Positions 48,933 through 61,269 of a DNA stretch of 64,000 nucleotides are shown in pieces (position 1 is the stretch's first letter; every line of letters starts with the position of its first letter). Location of the stretch: contig NC_080682.1 of NCBI RefSeq assembly GCF_030445035.2, positions 27,200,770 through 27,264,769 of the forward strand. The letters run 5' to 3'. The translations under genes were made by a program, and so were the position numbers. The stretch is from Dasypus novemcinctus (Eukaryota; Chordata; Mammalia; Cingulata; Dasypodidae). Under the pieces are notes generated by a model, which saw nothing but the letters and a program-made list of their open reading frames with translations, was not told the DNA's origin and made no database searches.

Positions 48933-51494
48933 ATTCAACTTATTCATTACTGGACAATATATAAATATTTTATTTTTATTAATTCATTTTACCCAGATAA
49001 CAACTCCAAGATAGATGTTTATTATTATCTATCATCACAAATAACATATAAGAAATCACAGGCATGTAAATTTTCAGTAATTTGCTCAAACCACACAGCA
49101 CCTACAAGCGATAACAACATTCAAAGCTGAGTTTCCTGACTACAGAGTCCCTCTTTTAAGTATGTTAATACATAGAATAATAGAACAAAGTGATGTTTTC
49201 CTTTGGTCAACTGATTGTCAGGCCTCATACCATACTTTATGAAGTAATCATTGTCTTCATTAAGTCAAATGTAGAAATAAGAGGGAAAAGCAGGTTTTAA
49301 GAAGTACGGGTGAATTGTTTTCACTAGATTTGATAAATTTTTCAGAGGGTTGATACATGTAGAAATTGCAGGTTTTTATCCTTGGTGATCAATAATATAA
49401 AGAGGATAAAAATTGAAATGGTAAAAGAAAAAGATAGGGGAGGAGAAAGAAGACAAAAAAAAAGAGGAAGAAAGGAAAGATAAGAAGAATAAAATGAGAA
49501 GGAATAGGAAGAAGAGGGTAATGAAGAACATTTAGAAAAGCAAAGTAGATGAGCTCTGCTATACCTATTATGATTATGAAGTCCCATTACATTTTCAAGG
49601 TATGAAACTAGAACCTTACAGAGATATTATACAGGAAAGTATGAAGTTATCTAGAAAAGAAATATTTGAAGTCACTGTACTAGATAAAATTGAAAAAGGA
49701 ATATAGAATTTCCACATCTACTAGAATATAGAAATCTGCAAAAAAAATTGCTCTGACTCTACAAATTTTTTAAAAGACAGATAATCTGAAAAATTATAAC
49801 TTTTCATGAGTCCACCAAAAATTTGAGTTTGCAAATATCCAAGCAACGTGAAATCTGATGAAGAGCAAGAACGTCCAAGATATGTGTCAAATAACTCATT
49901 TCAACATTGTCTGAGAGTGAGAAAAAAAGAGGTAGCTATAATAGAAATAGCTCTGAAGAAATCAGCTAATTTATAAAGAATATTTAAAGTCAAATGAGGG
50001 CTAGTTCCAGTAAGAAAAAGAAGAGAAAGTTAAATTCAAGCAGTTTGCCTTTACCCTCAGGAGTCTTCTCTACAGGTATCAGTTGTCCTTGAGAAAGACT
50101 GGGGGCAGCAAGAACAACTTGCATCTCACAAAATACCAAACCTCTTTCTCTTTTACCAAATGAGGAGCTGTTATTTATTTTGCCAACTACAGATTTATTT
50201 TTACTTTAGTCTTAAAAATAGATAAGATTTATTGAGGCACCTAATCACAGAATTCTTTCCTATTTACTGAGAGCATCCAATCTGTGACACAGTTACTTCA
50301 CACCTTCCTCCTATTTATTTGAATGAAACCTAAATCTTATCATACATCCTTTCTAACACCCTCTTATTTAGAAACTGCACATTTCCTGATGTTGTATATT
50401 CCTCCTTACTCCATTGAGTAATCCAGCCAACTTGTTGAACCACAGGTATTCCTATTGATTTTTGATTAGAGAACATTGACAAATACTACTTTAAAATATT
50501 TAATCAAGAGAATAAACAACATGCAGATACAGGAGAAATTTCATCAGAAAGAGAGATACTATAAGAGATTGTCCAATGAAAGGCTAGAAATAAAACATTT
50601 AAAAGCACAGAGAAATAAGCACAATATCAGAAATGAATTCCTTTGACAAAGTTCATCAGTAGATTCAGTACAACTGAGAAAAGATTGAGTAAACTTGAAA
50701 ATAAGCCAGTAGAAATTGTACAAAAAGAAATAAATATAAAGAAAAACAGAGTGGGAAAATATTATCCAAAATCTATGGAGCAATGTCAAACAATTTAATG
50801 TACATGCAGTTAGTGTTCAGTGACTAAAATAGAGAGGAAATCAACCAGAAGAACTATTTAAGGAGATATGGTCAAGACTTTTACATCATAAGCAAAACAT
50901 CACAGAACAAAGCTACAAAATTTAGTGAACCCTCAGGAGGGTTAAATGCATTAAGCAAATCAACTGAACATAAAACACATTGAGATTCATAGGACTGACT
51001 GCTGAAAAATATAAAGTTAAGTATACAATTAGAAACGCAATCAGGAAAATACATATCACATACAGAAGAAAAAATATAGTTATTATAAGATACTTACCAT
51101 TAATAATGATAAAAACCAGAAGATAATGGAAAGATATATTTTAAAGTACTGAAATATAAAAATACATTCCAGAAATCAATATCTACTGAAAACAACTTTC
51201 TAATATAAGAACAGAAAAAAAAAAATTTTGGGAAAATTAGCACACACAGAAAAATAATTTTTCCTAGCAGACTTGTACTTTAAAATTTAAAAATTATCCA
51301 GGAAGAATTATGATATCAGAACTGTGTCATATCAGTGGGTAGAAACTCACATAATGAGTGGGAAGGTGGTGAACTCCCATCCTGGGAAGGCCTGCTGTGT
51401 TCCCAAACAGAGGAGTGGGAGTCTCTCAAAAGCAAGGGTGGTGCTTAATAAGGGAGGACAGACCAATATGCCAGGCTCTCAGGGTTCTTGCAAG
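48933..51494. other. Cassette copy C flank with polypurine tract
   Basis: Collinear with 37.7-40.3 kb and 20.1-22.9 kb. Purine tract at 49420-49540. The uninterrupted LTR target lies near 50482. Sequence at 51340-51490 is GC-richer and unclassified. Confidence 0.5.
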
Positions 51495-51900
51495 TACCTA
51501 TGAATCTTGTCCTTCAAGAAGTGAAGTGGTGGTTGCTGTGGGTCCTAAGAGAAGGGGGAGGGAGGAATAGAATAAATGGAACAGGAGACATTTTGGAGAT
51601 GATTAAAGTCTTCCATATGATCTTGCTATGATGGATACAGGCCATGTTAAATTTCATCAGAATTTGTAAAAATGTGTGGTCCAAAATGTAAACAATAAAG
51701 TAAACTATTGACAATGGTTGGCAGCTATGTTTCAATATTTGTACATCAGTTGGAACAAACATACTATGCACATATAAAATGTTATTAATAGGGGAATGGG
51801 GGTAAAAGCGGAGGAGGTTGGATATATGGGAGTCCCTTGCATTTGATATGTGATTTTTCTGTAACCTAAAACTTCTTTGAAGACGAAACTAAGAAGGTAA
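51495..51900 (+). mobile_element. Family Y (L1-type 3' end), plus
   Basis: 'ctatgatggatacaggcca', 'atatttgtacatcagttgg', 'tatgggagtcccttgcattt', 'cctaaaacttctttgaaga'. Diverged and short-tailed. It shares its layout with 46875-47405. Confidence 0.65.
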
Positions 51901-52112
51901 GACACTGGGGAATAAATGGAAGAAAATGTCACTGTACACACAGAATAAAAGATTTTACAGTGATGAAAAGCAGAATGTCAAAAACAATTTTTAAATTTTT
52001 TTCATTATTATCCCAGTTTTCATTATTTTTATTTTTGCATTTTATTTCTATTTAAAACTATCATTATTAGATCACTTTCTTATTATTTGTATTTGGCTGT
52101 ATTATTTGCTTC

Positions 52113-52528
52113 ATTTTTTTTTAAGATTTATTTTATTTATTTCTCTCCCCTTCCCCCCACCCCCCCAGTTTTCTGTTCTCTGCATCCATTTTGCTGTGTG
52201 TTCTTGTCCGCTTCTGTTATTGTCAGCAGCATGGGAATCTGTGTCTCTTTGTTCTTGCGTCATCTTGCTGCATCAGCTCTTCGTGTGTGCAGCTCCATTC
52301 CAGGGCAGGCTGCACTTTCTTTCACGCTGGGTGGCTCTCCTTACAGGGTGCACTCCTTGCATGTGAAGTTCCCCTATGCAGGGGACACCCCTGCATGGCC
52401 GGGCACTCCTTGCACACAGCACTGCGCATGGGCCAGCTCCACATGGGTCAAGGAGGCCCAGGGTTTGAACCGCGGACCTCCCATGTGGTAGACGGAGGCC
52501 CTAACTACTGAGCCAAGTCCGCCGCCCC
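52113..52528 (-). mobile_element. DAS-SINE, full length, reverse
   Basis: The T-rich complement of the tail starts near 52113, the body follows, and the tRNA-like head ends '...tgagccaagtccgccgcccc' at 52528. I could not find a clear target duplication. The 86-134 codon frames across it are SINE artefacts. Confidence 0.92.
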
Positions 52529-52529
52529 T

Positions 52530-53145
52530 AAGTGACTTTAAAGTGAGATGGGAGGTCATTCCAGATGTTATGCTTATGCACATCTCAGCAGGATCTCACT
52601 GACTGCTGAAGTAGATACTACCCCAAATAGTGGGGCCCCTGAGGCCTCTGGAGATATCTAGCACTGGAGTCAGGGAAAATAGCTCAGGAATTTGGAATTT
52701 ATCCTCCCCAGTGCGACAGAGTTGGACTCAGCTGTGGTTTCCCTATACATGGCTCTTCTGTCCTTGTATCTGAATCTATACGTAGTACTAGAGTTGGTAG
52801 GTGTACAGCCCAGAGATTTAAATCTTTGGGCTGTCCATGCATCAGCTGGGCCTTGAATCACAACAGAGTTACCATACCTGTTCTCCAGTTCTTTGGTACC
52901 ACCCAGGACAACTAAGAAAGAGGTGATGATTGACAACCACTATACCAAGGAACCAAGAGAGTCTACAACTGCAAGCAAGAGCATCCCATATATCTGCCCT
53001 ATGTGATTGATGTCTCCTCTTAATTAGAAGTAGAGTGTACATTACCATCCCAGAATTCTCAGGATTGGGGAATGACCTATGTACTAAAGTAGGCTTACTG
53101 ATATTCTACTATAGACTTATTGTGATTTTTAGCAATAGAAGAAAT
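52530..53145 (+). mobile_element. Family X/Y-type fragment, 5' part, 3'-truncated or decayed
   Basis: Matches the 5' part of the copy at 36043 ('ttatgcacatctcagcagg', 'gaagtagatactaccccaa', 'gacagagttggactcagct', 'agagtctacaactgcaagc') and the middle ('ttactgatattctactatag'), but has no 3' end or tail. It abuts the cassette sequence shared with 23.87 kb. Confidence 0.65.
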
Positions 53146-54420
53146 TGTATCATTGATGTGGAGCTGATGTAAGCTGATGGATTTGATGATAGGTGTGTGA
53201 CATAGAGAAAATTCCAAGACGAGTCAAACCTTTGCCTGAACAAGTAGGTGGATAGCTTTGCATTACCTGAGATTAAATTTTAGATATTACAAGTATTTAC
53301 CCTAGAGATATTTTGTGTAGATTAACTAAGTTAATTATAAACTAAATACTTTTCAATATTGTCTAGAGCTCCATAAATGCTCAGTGAATATAATCTCTTT
53401 TTATCATTATTATATAACATCAAAAATTTGCAAGCAAAAGCCAATCTTCATATTTTGTAATGCCCTATATGAGTCTTATTTTCTTTATCATTTTTAAGTA
53501 GTTCAACCTATACAATACATATATTGGCATACCATCATGAAGAAAAGTATTTTGTCATAAAGATATTTCAAACCACATTTTACATAAAATATTATATGCC
53601 CTTATATAAAGAGAGCAAATCAATGGACAATGGAAACAGTCTAGTGTTTTTAAATTCCCCCGGGTTATATTATATTTATTTAATAACATCATAAATCTTT
53701 TCTAGAATATATTATAAGATTATAGGGTAGACTAAATTTAATGAAAACAAAAGCAATTCCTGAACTTATTACTATCTGAAAATTTTGAAAAATCTATTGA
53801 CCATCATTGTCAATGAAAACCAAAGCATACACTTTCTAAATCATAGAAATGTGCATAAATGAACACAAGTCTAGCACATTTCATAAAGATCAGAAAATAT
53901 AAGGGGACTATAAATATAAGAATATGATGTTTGCACAGGATGAGAGATTAGTTTCAAAAGTATATTATTAAATAAATATTTTGCAAACACAACTAAATGC
54001 AAAAAAACAAAATTAATTATAATTATAGATTATAGACAACATTGGTTTCAGAGAAAATCTTAATACAGTATTGTATAAGGATTCATTTATGATAAGAAAA
54101 AATATATATGAATTAATGATGTAGAGGAAAATAATGCACATTTATATTATTTAAATAAGATAATGAAGAGTTTAGAACTTGTGAGAATTCATTAAAATTT
54201 TAATCCTAAATAAAGTGAACTTTATTTTAATATTTAAAAAATTATTTAAGTGAATGAACACGCATATTCTACAAAGAATACCTTAATATTAATAAAAAAT
54301 CAAAAAATTAGTTGAAGGGAAAAGTATTAAGTTTAAATAAAACCATAGATTAAGTTTAAAAAATATTCATACATAGAAATAAAGAACAGTATAAATATAA
54401 GAAAGCTTTTCTTTTAAAAG

Positions 54421-55744
54421 TGCTAAGAATATGGTGATAGATGGGAAATTGCAACTAATGTAACTTATGGATGATAGTTAATAATAATATTGTAATATTT
54501 TGGAGCAATGGCAAGAAGATATTATTTCACTACTAAGGGGCAGTAAGAGTGGTACAGGGTATATGGAATTTTTCCTTTTAAAGTAATGAAAACATTTTAA
54601 AATTGAATGATAATAACAGCAGGACTCTGATGAAAATGACAGTCACTGAGTGTTAACTTTGAATAGATTGTACAAAGCAAGGGAGTGCATAACACAGGGA
54701 TGATGGACTGTGGTGAGAGCACAAATATGAGAATGTTTTCACATAAACAATAACAAATAAATAATACTAATATTGTTGTAGCAGTTGAGAGAGGTTCAAT
54801 TATTTGCGTATAGAAAGGCCAGGACCCAGGAATGATTTTGAGAAGGAAAAATGGTTTATTAACGGCCGGCTGGACTCGGGAGCTTTCTGTTTCAAACCTG
54901 AGCCCTGAACAAGAATTTTGAGTTCCTTTTACACAGAGGAAGGGCTAAATCGTTCTTTGTTTCAGTGCTCAATAGGTTTGAATTAGCATTTATATCTTCC
55001 ATATCCTAGGTAAGCTTTTAGCATGGACTTCATACATTCTAGATAAGCTTTTAGCACATTTGGTTTGCATTGATAAACTGTTTCCTGGGACTGGAGTTGT
55101 TGCCATGGTTTTCAAGGGCAGGACTGCAGCCTCTCACCATCCCACACCCAGAAGTCAGGATAGACAGCTTAGGTTAAGGTTATCTCTGCAGAGACAAAGA
55201 GCCTCTCACCCATAGCCCACATCAATATAGGGTGTTAATATTTGTGTGGGTTGGACAAAAATTACACCAAATATAAGATACGGTTTTCTTCTATGCAGCC
55301 AGATTCATTGCAATCAGGCCAGGGCAGAAATTCTTGAGGAACTGCAAAAGTCCTCTGTTGACCTTTTCACACGGTTTTTGCACTTTTTGTATTCATTCAG
55401 GCTTGTTTTACATTTACAAAATACATTATCTCACTGAATGCTACCAGAATACGTTTATAACTTGTTATAGGCATACTAGTTCTGTCCCACATATCTCCAT
55501 ATTAACCATCTTAATTTAGGGCAGAATACACCTTATAACATTTCAGTTAGCATTCCTACATAGTAGTATTTTGATGATGCTCTTTCATAGTTGGTAACAA
55601 GTATTTCACAAGGCAAAATATTGGTGGCAGGGAAATTCATGGGAGCCTTGTATATTGATATGTGTGTTTGTATTGTCATTTCACAAATTTTACTACACAT
55701 TTATTGTTCATGTATATTCATGTATGAATGATATACTTCAATAA
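54421..55744 (+). mobile_element. L1-type 3' UTR sequence, interrupted by an LTR
   Basis: 'gatgatagttaataataata' and 'attttggagcaatggc' at 54465-54530 correspond to the L1 3' UTR at 29205-29250. 'gatgctctttcatagttggt' and 'tattggtggcagggaaatt' near 55575-55640 fit the L1 3' end. The stretch between the LTR and 55560 is not identified. Confidence 0.5.
54774..55224 (-). mobile_element. Solo LTR, class I (ERV1-like), reverse
   Basis: Reads TGTTGTAGCA...CCCACATCA on the plus strand. On the minus strand it carries a TTAATAAACCATTTTTC polyadenylation region and 'cctgggtcctggcctttc', typical of class I LTR R/U5. The direct repeat ATAT lies at 54770-54773 and 55225-55228, the 4-bp size usual for class I, but it is too short and AT-rich to be decisive. 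No internal region is present. Confidence 0.72.
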
Positions 55745-57346
55745 AATTTCATTTAAAGATCATTTAAGAAAATTAACAAATATAATTCTTAAAAGCATGC
55801 CTTAATATTAATTTAAAAATTAAAAAATCACTTGAAGGAAAATATATTTCTAATAGCCATTGCTTTAGTTTAAGTAGAAATAATCAAATAAATAAATGAA
55901 GAAAACATACTTTCTTAAATACACAATGAATAATAGAGAAAAAATAAAACCATAATTCTGGATTGTATAGCAGCATTTTTTTGAAGAGAAATAACAGAAA
56001 TGTACATGACTGAAATTTATTGGCTATCACAAAACTTGGATTCATTAAAAATTCTTAGATTTGCAGCTTTTCTCTATTAACATTGTCAAAATATATGATT
56101 TTTTTAATTATATATTTTTAAAGAATATTAAGTAACAGAAACCAAGAAAGAGGAAATATTTTTAATCATACAAAAATAAAGACATAGTAATTACTAAAAC
56201 ATGCTGATTGTCAAAGAATATTAAGGTTTTCAGATGGTTAGGAGGTAGACACAAATAAAGCCATGCATGCAAATATTGAATCACATTAATTTACCAAACT
56301 TCAGGGCTTAAAGCATTGCAAGATGAGAATTTTATTTTCAGTAGGGTTCCAAGAAAACATTCATCTCCCAAGTTTTAATGATAAAGGTTATAGTGATTAG
56401 TGAAAACAAAAGCTGCTATTTATGGAAACAGAAACTGACAAAATTCTATATATCTAAATATATTAAAAAACAAACAAACCTAAGATTAGCCTAGACAACC
56501 ATGAAGAAAATACTCAAAATGATTAGAATATTTCTATTTTCCTGAAGTAATTTAAAATAGTTTCTAAAGTTTCTGCAATTTTAACACATACATTTTTCTA
56601 TATTTAATTCTATTACAATATTTTACTTTGCTCCAAGGCTAAAGTCGTTTATCTTTTCAGCTGTTTGTTTATTTACTAAAAATATAATCCAAAAAATATT
56701 TACAAAATGCCTGTGAATATGTCCATAACAATACCTATTGTATACTTAATATTTTGCAAGAATGTAAGCATTCTGAAGATCATGGTCATTAAATTCTTTC
56801 TATTCATAGTCTGATTTGAACTTTAAATCTACAGATTTAGAATTATTTTTCTTGTACTGTTGCAGGACTAGATTTATTTTCAGTAACTTAATAAGGGATA
56901 TACAACTAAATGGTTGCCAGATCTAGAATCTAAATTCTGGATTTTTCAGTTCAAAGCATCACTCTTTGAGATTGTGATATATTTCCTCTCTTTAGAAAAA
57001 ATGACTTATGAAACTGCCTTCCATAATAAAATTCTCTAAAATCAGAGTATCCACTGGGATATTTATGACACAATTTGAAGAATAATACCATATTTTTGTG
57101 TGTGTTTTTTGCACATTAGTTGCCCTTAAAATCGCATACATTTAAACCACAGTTTGAACACGTATTTCATGTCTACTTTGCTTTATGAATATCTAAAATG
57201 TTAAATTTGGATTGTTCCAGATCATATGTGATCAAATAGAGATTTCTCAACAGAAATTCAAACTAATTCTTGGATGCTACTCTATATACAGAGACATCAA
57301 GTAAATACCTAAATAGGAAAAAAGAGAAGATGCAATGGCATCACGA

Positions 57347-58303
57347 TCATTCCAATTGCCTGGAGCCCTGTCCTTTCTGCATGACTTTAATGAGTGCATT
57401 TTTCACGTCTTTGTTCCTAAGACTATAAATGAATGGATTCAGCATGGGGATCACAATAGTATAAAACACAGATGCCACTTGATCCTTCCCAAATGAGTAG
57501 GAATTTTTTGGTTTTAGATAAGTAAAAATCATGGTGCCGTAAAAAATGGTGACCACCAGGAGGTGGGAGGCACAGGTAGAGAAGGCTTTGCGCTTTCCTG
57601 AAGTGGAATTAATTTTAAGAATAGTTGACAGAATGGCCCCGTAGGACATAAAGATTATGGTAAGAGACACCATTACATTTAAACTACCGAGAATGAATAT
57701 CATGATTTCAATGTCATGAGTGTCAGAGCAGGACAGGGCTAAAACTGGGGTTAAGTCACAGAAAAAGTGATAGATAACATTGGAGTTGCAGAAGTGCAAA
57801 TTGTTCATGTAAACAACATTAACTAATGATTCAGTAAAACCAATCATGTAGGACCCAGCGACGAGGGAACAGCAGACTCTCCCAGACATAACGAGTTGGT
57901 AGCAAAGAGGGTTGCAGATAGCTACATAGCGGTCATAAGCCATTGAAGAGAGAAGGAAACCTTCAGTGACAACCAGTAAGAAAAAAAAAGACATCTGGGT
58001 GAAGCAGCCCATGAATGAAATATATTTGTTTGAAGTGAGTAAATTCTCTAAGGTTTTAGGTGTGATGACCGTTGAGTAACTGAGGTCAAGGAATGAGAAG
58101 TGACTGAGGAAAAAGTACATGGGGGTTTGAAGCTGGAGATCCATGCGAATTATCAATACCATCCCTGCATTTCCGAGCACAGTAATTAGGTATATCAGGA
58201 GAAACAGCATAAAGAGAACTTGTCCGATCACTTCAGAGTCAGTCAATCCCATAAGGATGAAGTTAGGCACATTTGTGTTATTCCCACTTCCCATAGCATT
58301 CAA
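57347..58303 (-). CDS. OR8H: Olfactory receptor, OR8H family, intact
   Basis: A 318-residue single-exon odorant receptor. Landmarks: NNT sequon at 8-10; GN 44-45; LQTPMYFFL 58-66 (Q where most ORs have H); C100; [13 protein letters not shown] 121-133; [16 protein letters not shown] in ECL2; SYGAIL in TM5; [32 protein letters not shown] at the end. The MGxxNNTNVPxFIL start, the [14 protein letters not shown] loop and the [11 protein letters not shown] segment are as I recall them in human OR8H1/2/3, so the family call is firm and the exact member open. Met4 (ATG at 58294) aligns with the human start, so the first three residues may not be translated. It is transcribed towards OR5T copy C. No lesion is visible; a diverged, broken copy lies at 26540-27697. 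Confidence 0.95.
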   Translation of the reverse strand: MNAMGSGNNTNVPNFILMGLTDSEVIGQVLFMLFLLIYLITVLGNAGMVLIIRMDLQLQTPMYFFLSHFSFLDLSYSTVITPKTLENLLTSNKYISFMGCFTQMSFFFLLVVTEGFLLSSMAYDRYVAICNPLCYQLVMSGRVCCSLVAGSYMIGFTESLVNVVYMNNLHFCNSNVIYHFFCDLTPVLALSCSDTHDIEIMIFILGSLNVMVSLTIIFMSYGAILSTILKINSTSGKRKAFSTCASHLLVVTIFYGTMIFTYLKPKNSYSFGKDQVASVFYTIVIPMLNPFIYSLRNKDVKNALIKVMQKGQGSRQLE

Positions 58304-58313
58304 CTATTGTAAA

Positions 58314-58318
58314 CTGCT
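58314..58318 (-). other. Candidate tandem (NAGNAG) 3' splice site upstream of OR8H
   Basis: On the minus strand, TTTCCCTTTTGATTTCTCAGCAG precedes TTTACAATAGTTGA and the ATG at 58303. The two AGs, three bases apart (58318-58317 and 58315-58314), follow a good pyrimidine tract, placing the coding exon's 5' edge about 11-14 bases before the ATG. Confidence 0.5.
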
Positions 58319-60408
58319 GAGAAATCAAAAGGGAAATATGGTATGAATGTATTCAAAACAACTTTGTTTATAGGAATAACTCGATGCTAAAAAAAAAAAA
58401 GTTTACTTGTTCCAAAAATTCCTCATAAAGAGTTGTTTGCAAATATGATTGAAAAAAATTTTGAGTTTGACTACCAAAATATAAATTAGGTATAAATCAA
58501 CATTTAGATATTATATAGTAGGAACTCATATATATTGCATATTAGAATGAACATGACACTGTTATAAATAATCCCTTAATTAATACATTTATCTAGATTA
58601 AAATATTATAGGTGTTTTTATTGTAGTCATTTTTTAGATGAGAAAAAGGGTATGGTGAGTTAAGTAATTCATCCAGACATACAACCATTAAATATTGTTG
58701 GTTCTATGATTTTACCAAGATTGGATGAGTGCAAAGATCATGCACATAATACTGTATTTCTACTTATGTTAAATTTCAGGAAAAAAAAATCTAATTATGT
58801 AATAAATAATTATAGAGTTTCAGTCTATTGTTTACTGTTCTTTTGTATCCAATTCTATTTAAAATGCATGAAAGATGAGAAATAAAAAACTGAGGTGCAT
58901 TAATGATTGAGAAGTTATTGCTATTTCTTTATAGAAGATATTTGTAACAGATTATGTAATCAAAATTATTTCAAAAATTAATTTTCAATATATGTTCATT
59001 GCTTGAAGACTCGCATTCCATGAATTCTAAATTTCCATTTCTACAAATCCAGGCATTACTTAAGTAAGGCCTACATATATGTACATGTAAAATTTTACAA
59101 TACTATTCCCAAAATTTTTAGATAAGCTAAAATGCTCTAACATTGAGTTTAATACTTACCATGATTCAAAGTTGGTGTAAACTTCTTCCAGCATTATCTG
59201 TCTAGAAATTTTTTGACCTTAATTTTTTCTCATAATAAAAGATGCAAACCTGAAATTTCTACAGTATAATATTTGTTTCTTTTCAGGTAAATAAGGTTTA
59301 ATTTTTACAGATAGAGAAATGATTGATAGATAGAAATATAGATAGATAGATAGATAGATAGATAGACAGATAGATATCATATATACATATATATATATAC
59401 ATAAAAATATACACACATAGGAAGATAGGAGGTAAAATAAACCAACCTAAAAATTTTCTTCAGGTCCTGGTCAAACAAAAATGTTCTAAAAATTATGTCT
59501 CACAAGCATACCAGGGAGCTACTAGGGACACGAAATAGCAAATTATTCCTTACCTTTCACCCTGATAATTACTTGGCGTTTCTTATATTGAGAATTTCTG
59601 ATAATGAAACATTAGGACATCTCTGGGACTAATTTCCAAGGAAGTTTGCTTGACATGCTGCCAAGGATAAGCATTCAAGGGCAAATGCAGCCATGTTAGA
59701 CTTATAACAGAGACCTGCCTTCCCCTTAATTCACATAATGTTGAGTAGCAGTTTTTTGTATTCTTTTTCTATACTGTAATTTATGATTAGCTAGAAGAGT
59801 AGATATATCTGGAGAAATGGTTAATCTGTTATAGAAAGTTCCTATAGTTAACCAAGGATGGAATAGCACATTATTTCCAATGAAATATTTTTATACTTAA
59901 AGGTATGACAATATAGGATTAAAAATTGTTCCTTATGCAAAAAATATTAAACAATAAATTTCAGTAAAGAAAATGAAAATTTTTCTTAAGTGCTGTTATT
60001 TTTTAATTGTATTTCTTTTGCAGTGCTTTCCTTTGTGCATAATATAAAGCTTATTTATATGTATACTTATGTGTTAATGAAATATTGTACATGAATTTTC
60101 AGTAATGCCCTGCTTTTATTTTTAAATATTTATAATACACCTTCAGCTGTGTTATAACAGAATTTTGGAAAACCCGAAATTTCATGCACATTACATAGAC
60201 TGCTGTGGGATAACTAATATATTTCTAAGAGTGTCCACCAGCTGATAAATGGGCTTTATTGAGGTATCACAAGGCAAACATGGTTGTGTTTCTCTAATCA
60301 GGTTCTAGAGTGTCAACTAATTAATAACAGAACAGATGTAATGTATTTAGCCACAACAATGTCCATGAAATTTGTTTTATTATTTTACTTGATTGGTATA
60401 TATATATA

Positions 60409-60441
<33 letters not shown>

Positions 60442-60630
60442 GTATGTAAGAAGAAAGTAAAATCAATGTTGAAATAAGTAAAAATTTTATAATATTAATG
60501 GCCAGAAGCTTACTTCCTCTATTTACAAAGAGACGAAATGCATTCCAGTGAATCTTTCACTAAATAATGATAATGAAATCAAATTTCAAATAGATTTAGA
60601 AGAAAATCATACAAGAATTCCTTGTTTGAT
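58319..60630. other. AT-rich spacer with microsatellites
   Basis: Presumed 5' region of the OR8H-like gene. Holds (GATA)n plus (AT)n at about 59325-59400 and (TA)n/(TG)n at about 60400-60446. No coding sequence or identifiable promoter. Confidence 0.5.
59325..59400. repeat. (GATA)n / (AT)n microsatellite
   Basis: About ten GATA units grading into ATATACATATATATAT. The minus-strand Tyr/Ile/Ser-rich frame over it is a repeat artefact. Confidence 0.9.
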
Positions 60631-60639
60631 AGACACTTA

Positions 60640-61265
60640 TTTTAGTTTGATAAAGGCTGCAAATGGAAAATACGAGAAATGAGTTGGCTTTTTAATGAGA
60701 ATTTTTTAGAGTGGAAGATTACAGTTTCCAAAGCTGTGAAAATATCCAAATCAAGGAATCATCAGAGGTGCTATTGCACCAAAAGTCAACTACTGGTGAT
60801 TCTGGACTTCTGCCAAATGGTAAGGCAAAATGCCTGCTGGACTCTGCCTTCTCCTCCAGACTCACTTCCTCCCTAAGCTTAGATATAAGCAATCAGACAC
60901 GGCTCTGTCTCCCCTCTCCTTGTTGCTTCAGGTTCAGCTGCCCTGCTGATTCCAGCTTCTAGCCTCTTTCCCAGTCTCTTAGGTTTTCTATATCTCTTTA
61001 TGCCTGCAGTCAATCCTGGAGTACTCTCTTGCATGGCAGGATGAAAACTTACAGTTCTTTTTCTCTATGTGCCTCTGCTTTCAGTCTTCAGTTTATATAA
61101 GATGGTAAAATCATTGAATGCCACAATCTAATCAAAAGCCCTGAATTGAAGCAATTGAATCAAAAGTGATCTAATGAAATTTTCCCTTAATTGAATTTAT
61201 TCAAATGATCACACATATAAGTTTATAAAAACAGGAACAGTTTAGCTTAAGAACATAACTTTCTG
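60640..61265 (-). mobile_element. LTR-like repeat, MaLR-type, reverse
   Basis: It starts with an inverted 3' end ('gataaaggctgcaaatgg', 'gagaaatgagttggctttt') and continues with a serine/leucine-looking CT-rich middle and an AT-rich far end ('aaatgatcacacatataag'). The plan is like the MaLR LTRs at 13131 and 38676. Family by eye only. The 65- and 83-codon frames are not genes. Confidence 0.5.
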
Positions 61266-61269
61266 GAGT

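Larger units (their letters stand above)
53150..57340. other. 3' flank of the OR8H gene, with a local duplication around L1/LTR material
   Basis: Collinear with 23.87-26.54 kb of copy A. A roughly 220-base segment matching copy A at about 24910-25120 occurs twice, at 54190-54420 and 55745-55960, on either side of L1-type 3' UTR sequence and an LTR. No gene. Confidence 0.6.
40950..58303 (+). repeat. OR cassette copy C (most complete)
   Basis: Contains intact OR5T-like (plus) and OR8H-like (minus) genes about 11 kb apart, facing each other. Its left part matches 13.98 kb onward of copy A ('gaaactggatttcaggga' near 41060), and its right part (53.15-58.1 kb) matches 23.87-27.7 kb. It probably approximates the ancestral arrangement. 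Confidence 0.75.

Noticed and set aside
58143-58346. 67-codon plus-strand frame over the 5' end of OR8H
   Set aside because: Antisense shadow of the receptor N-terminus.
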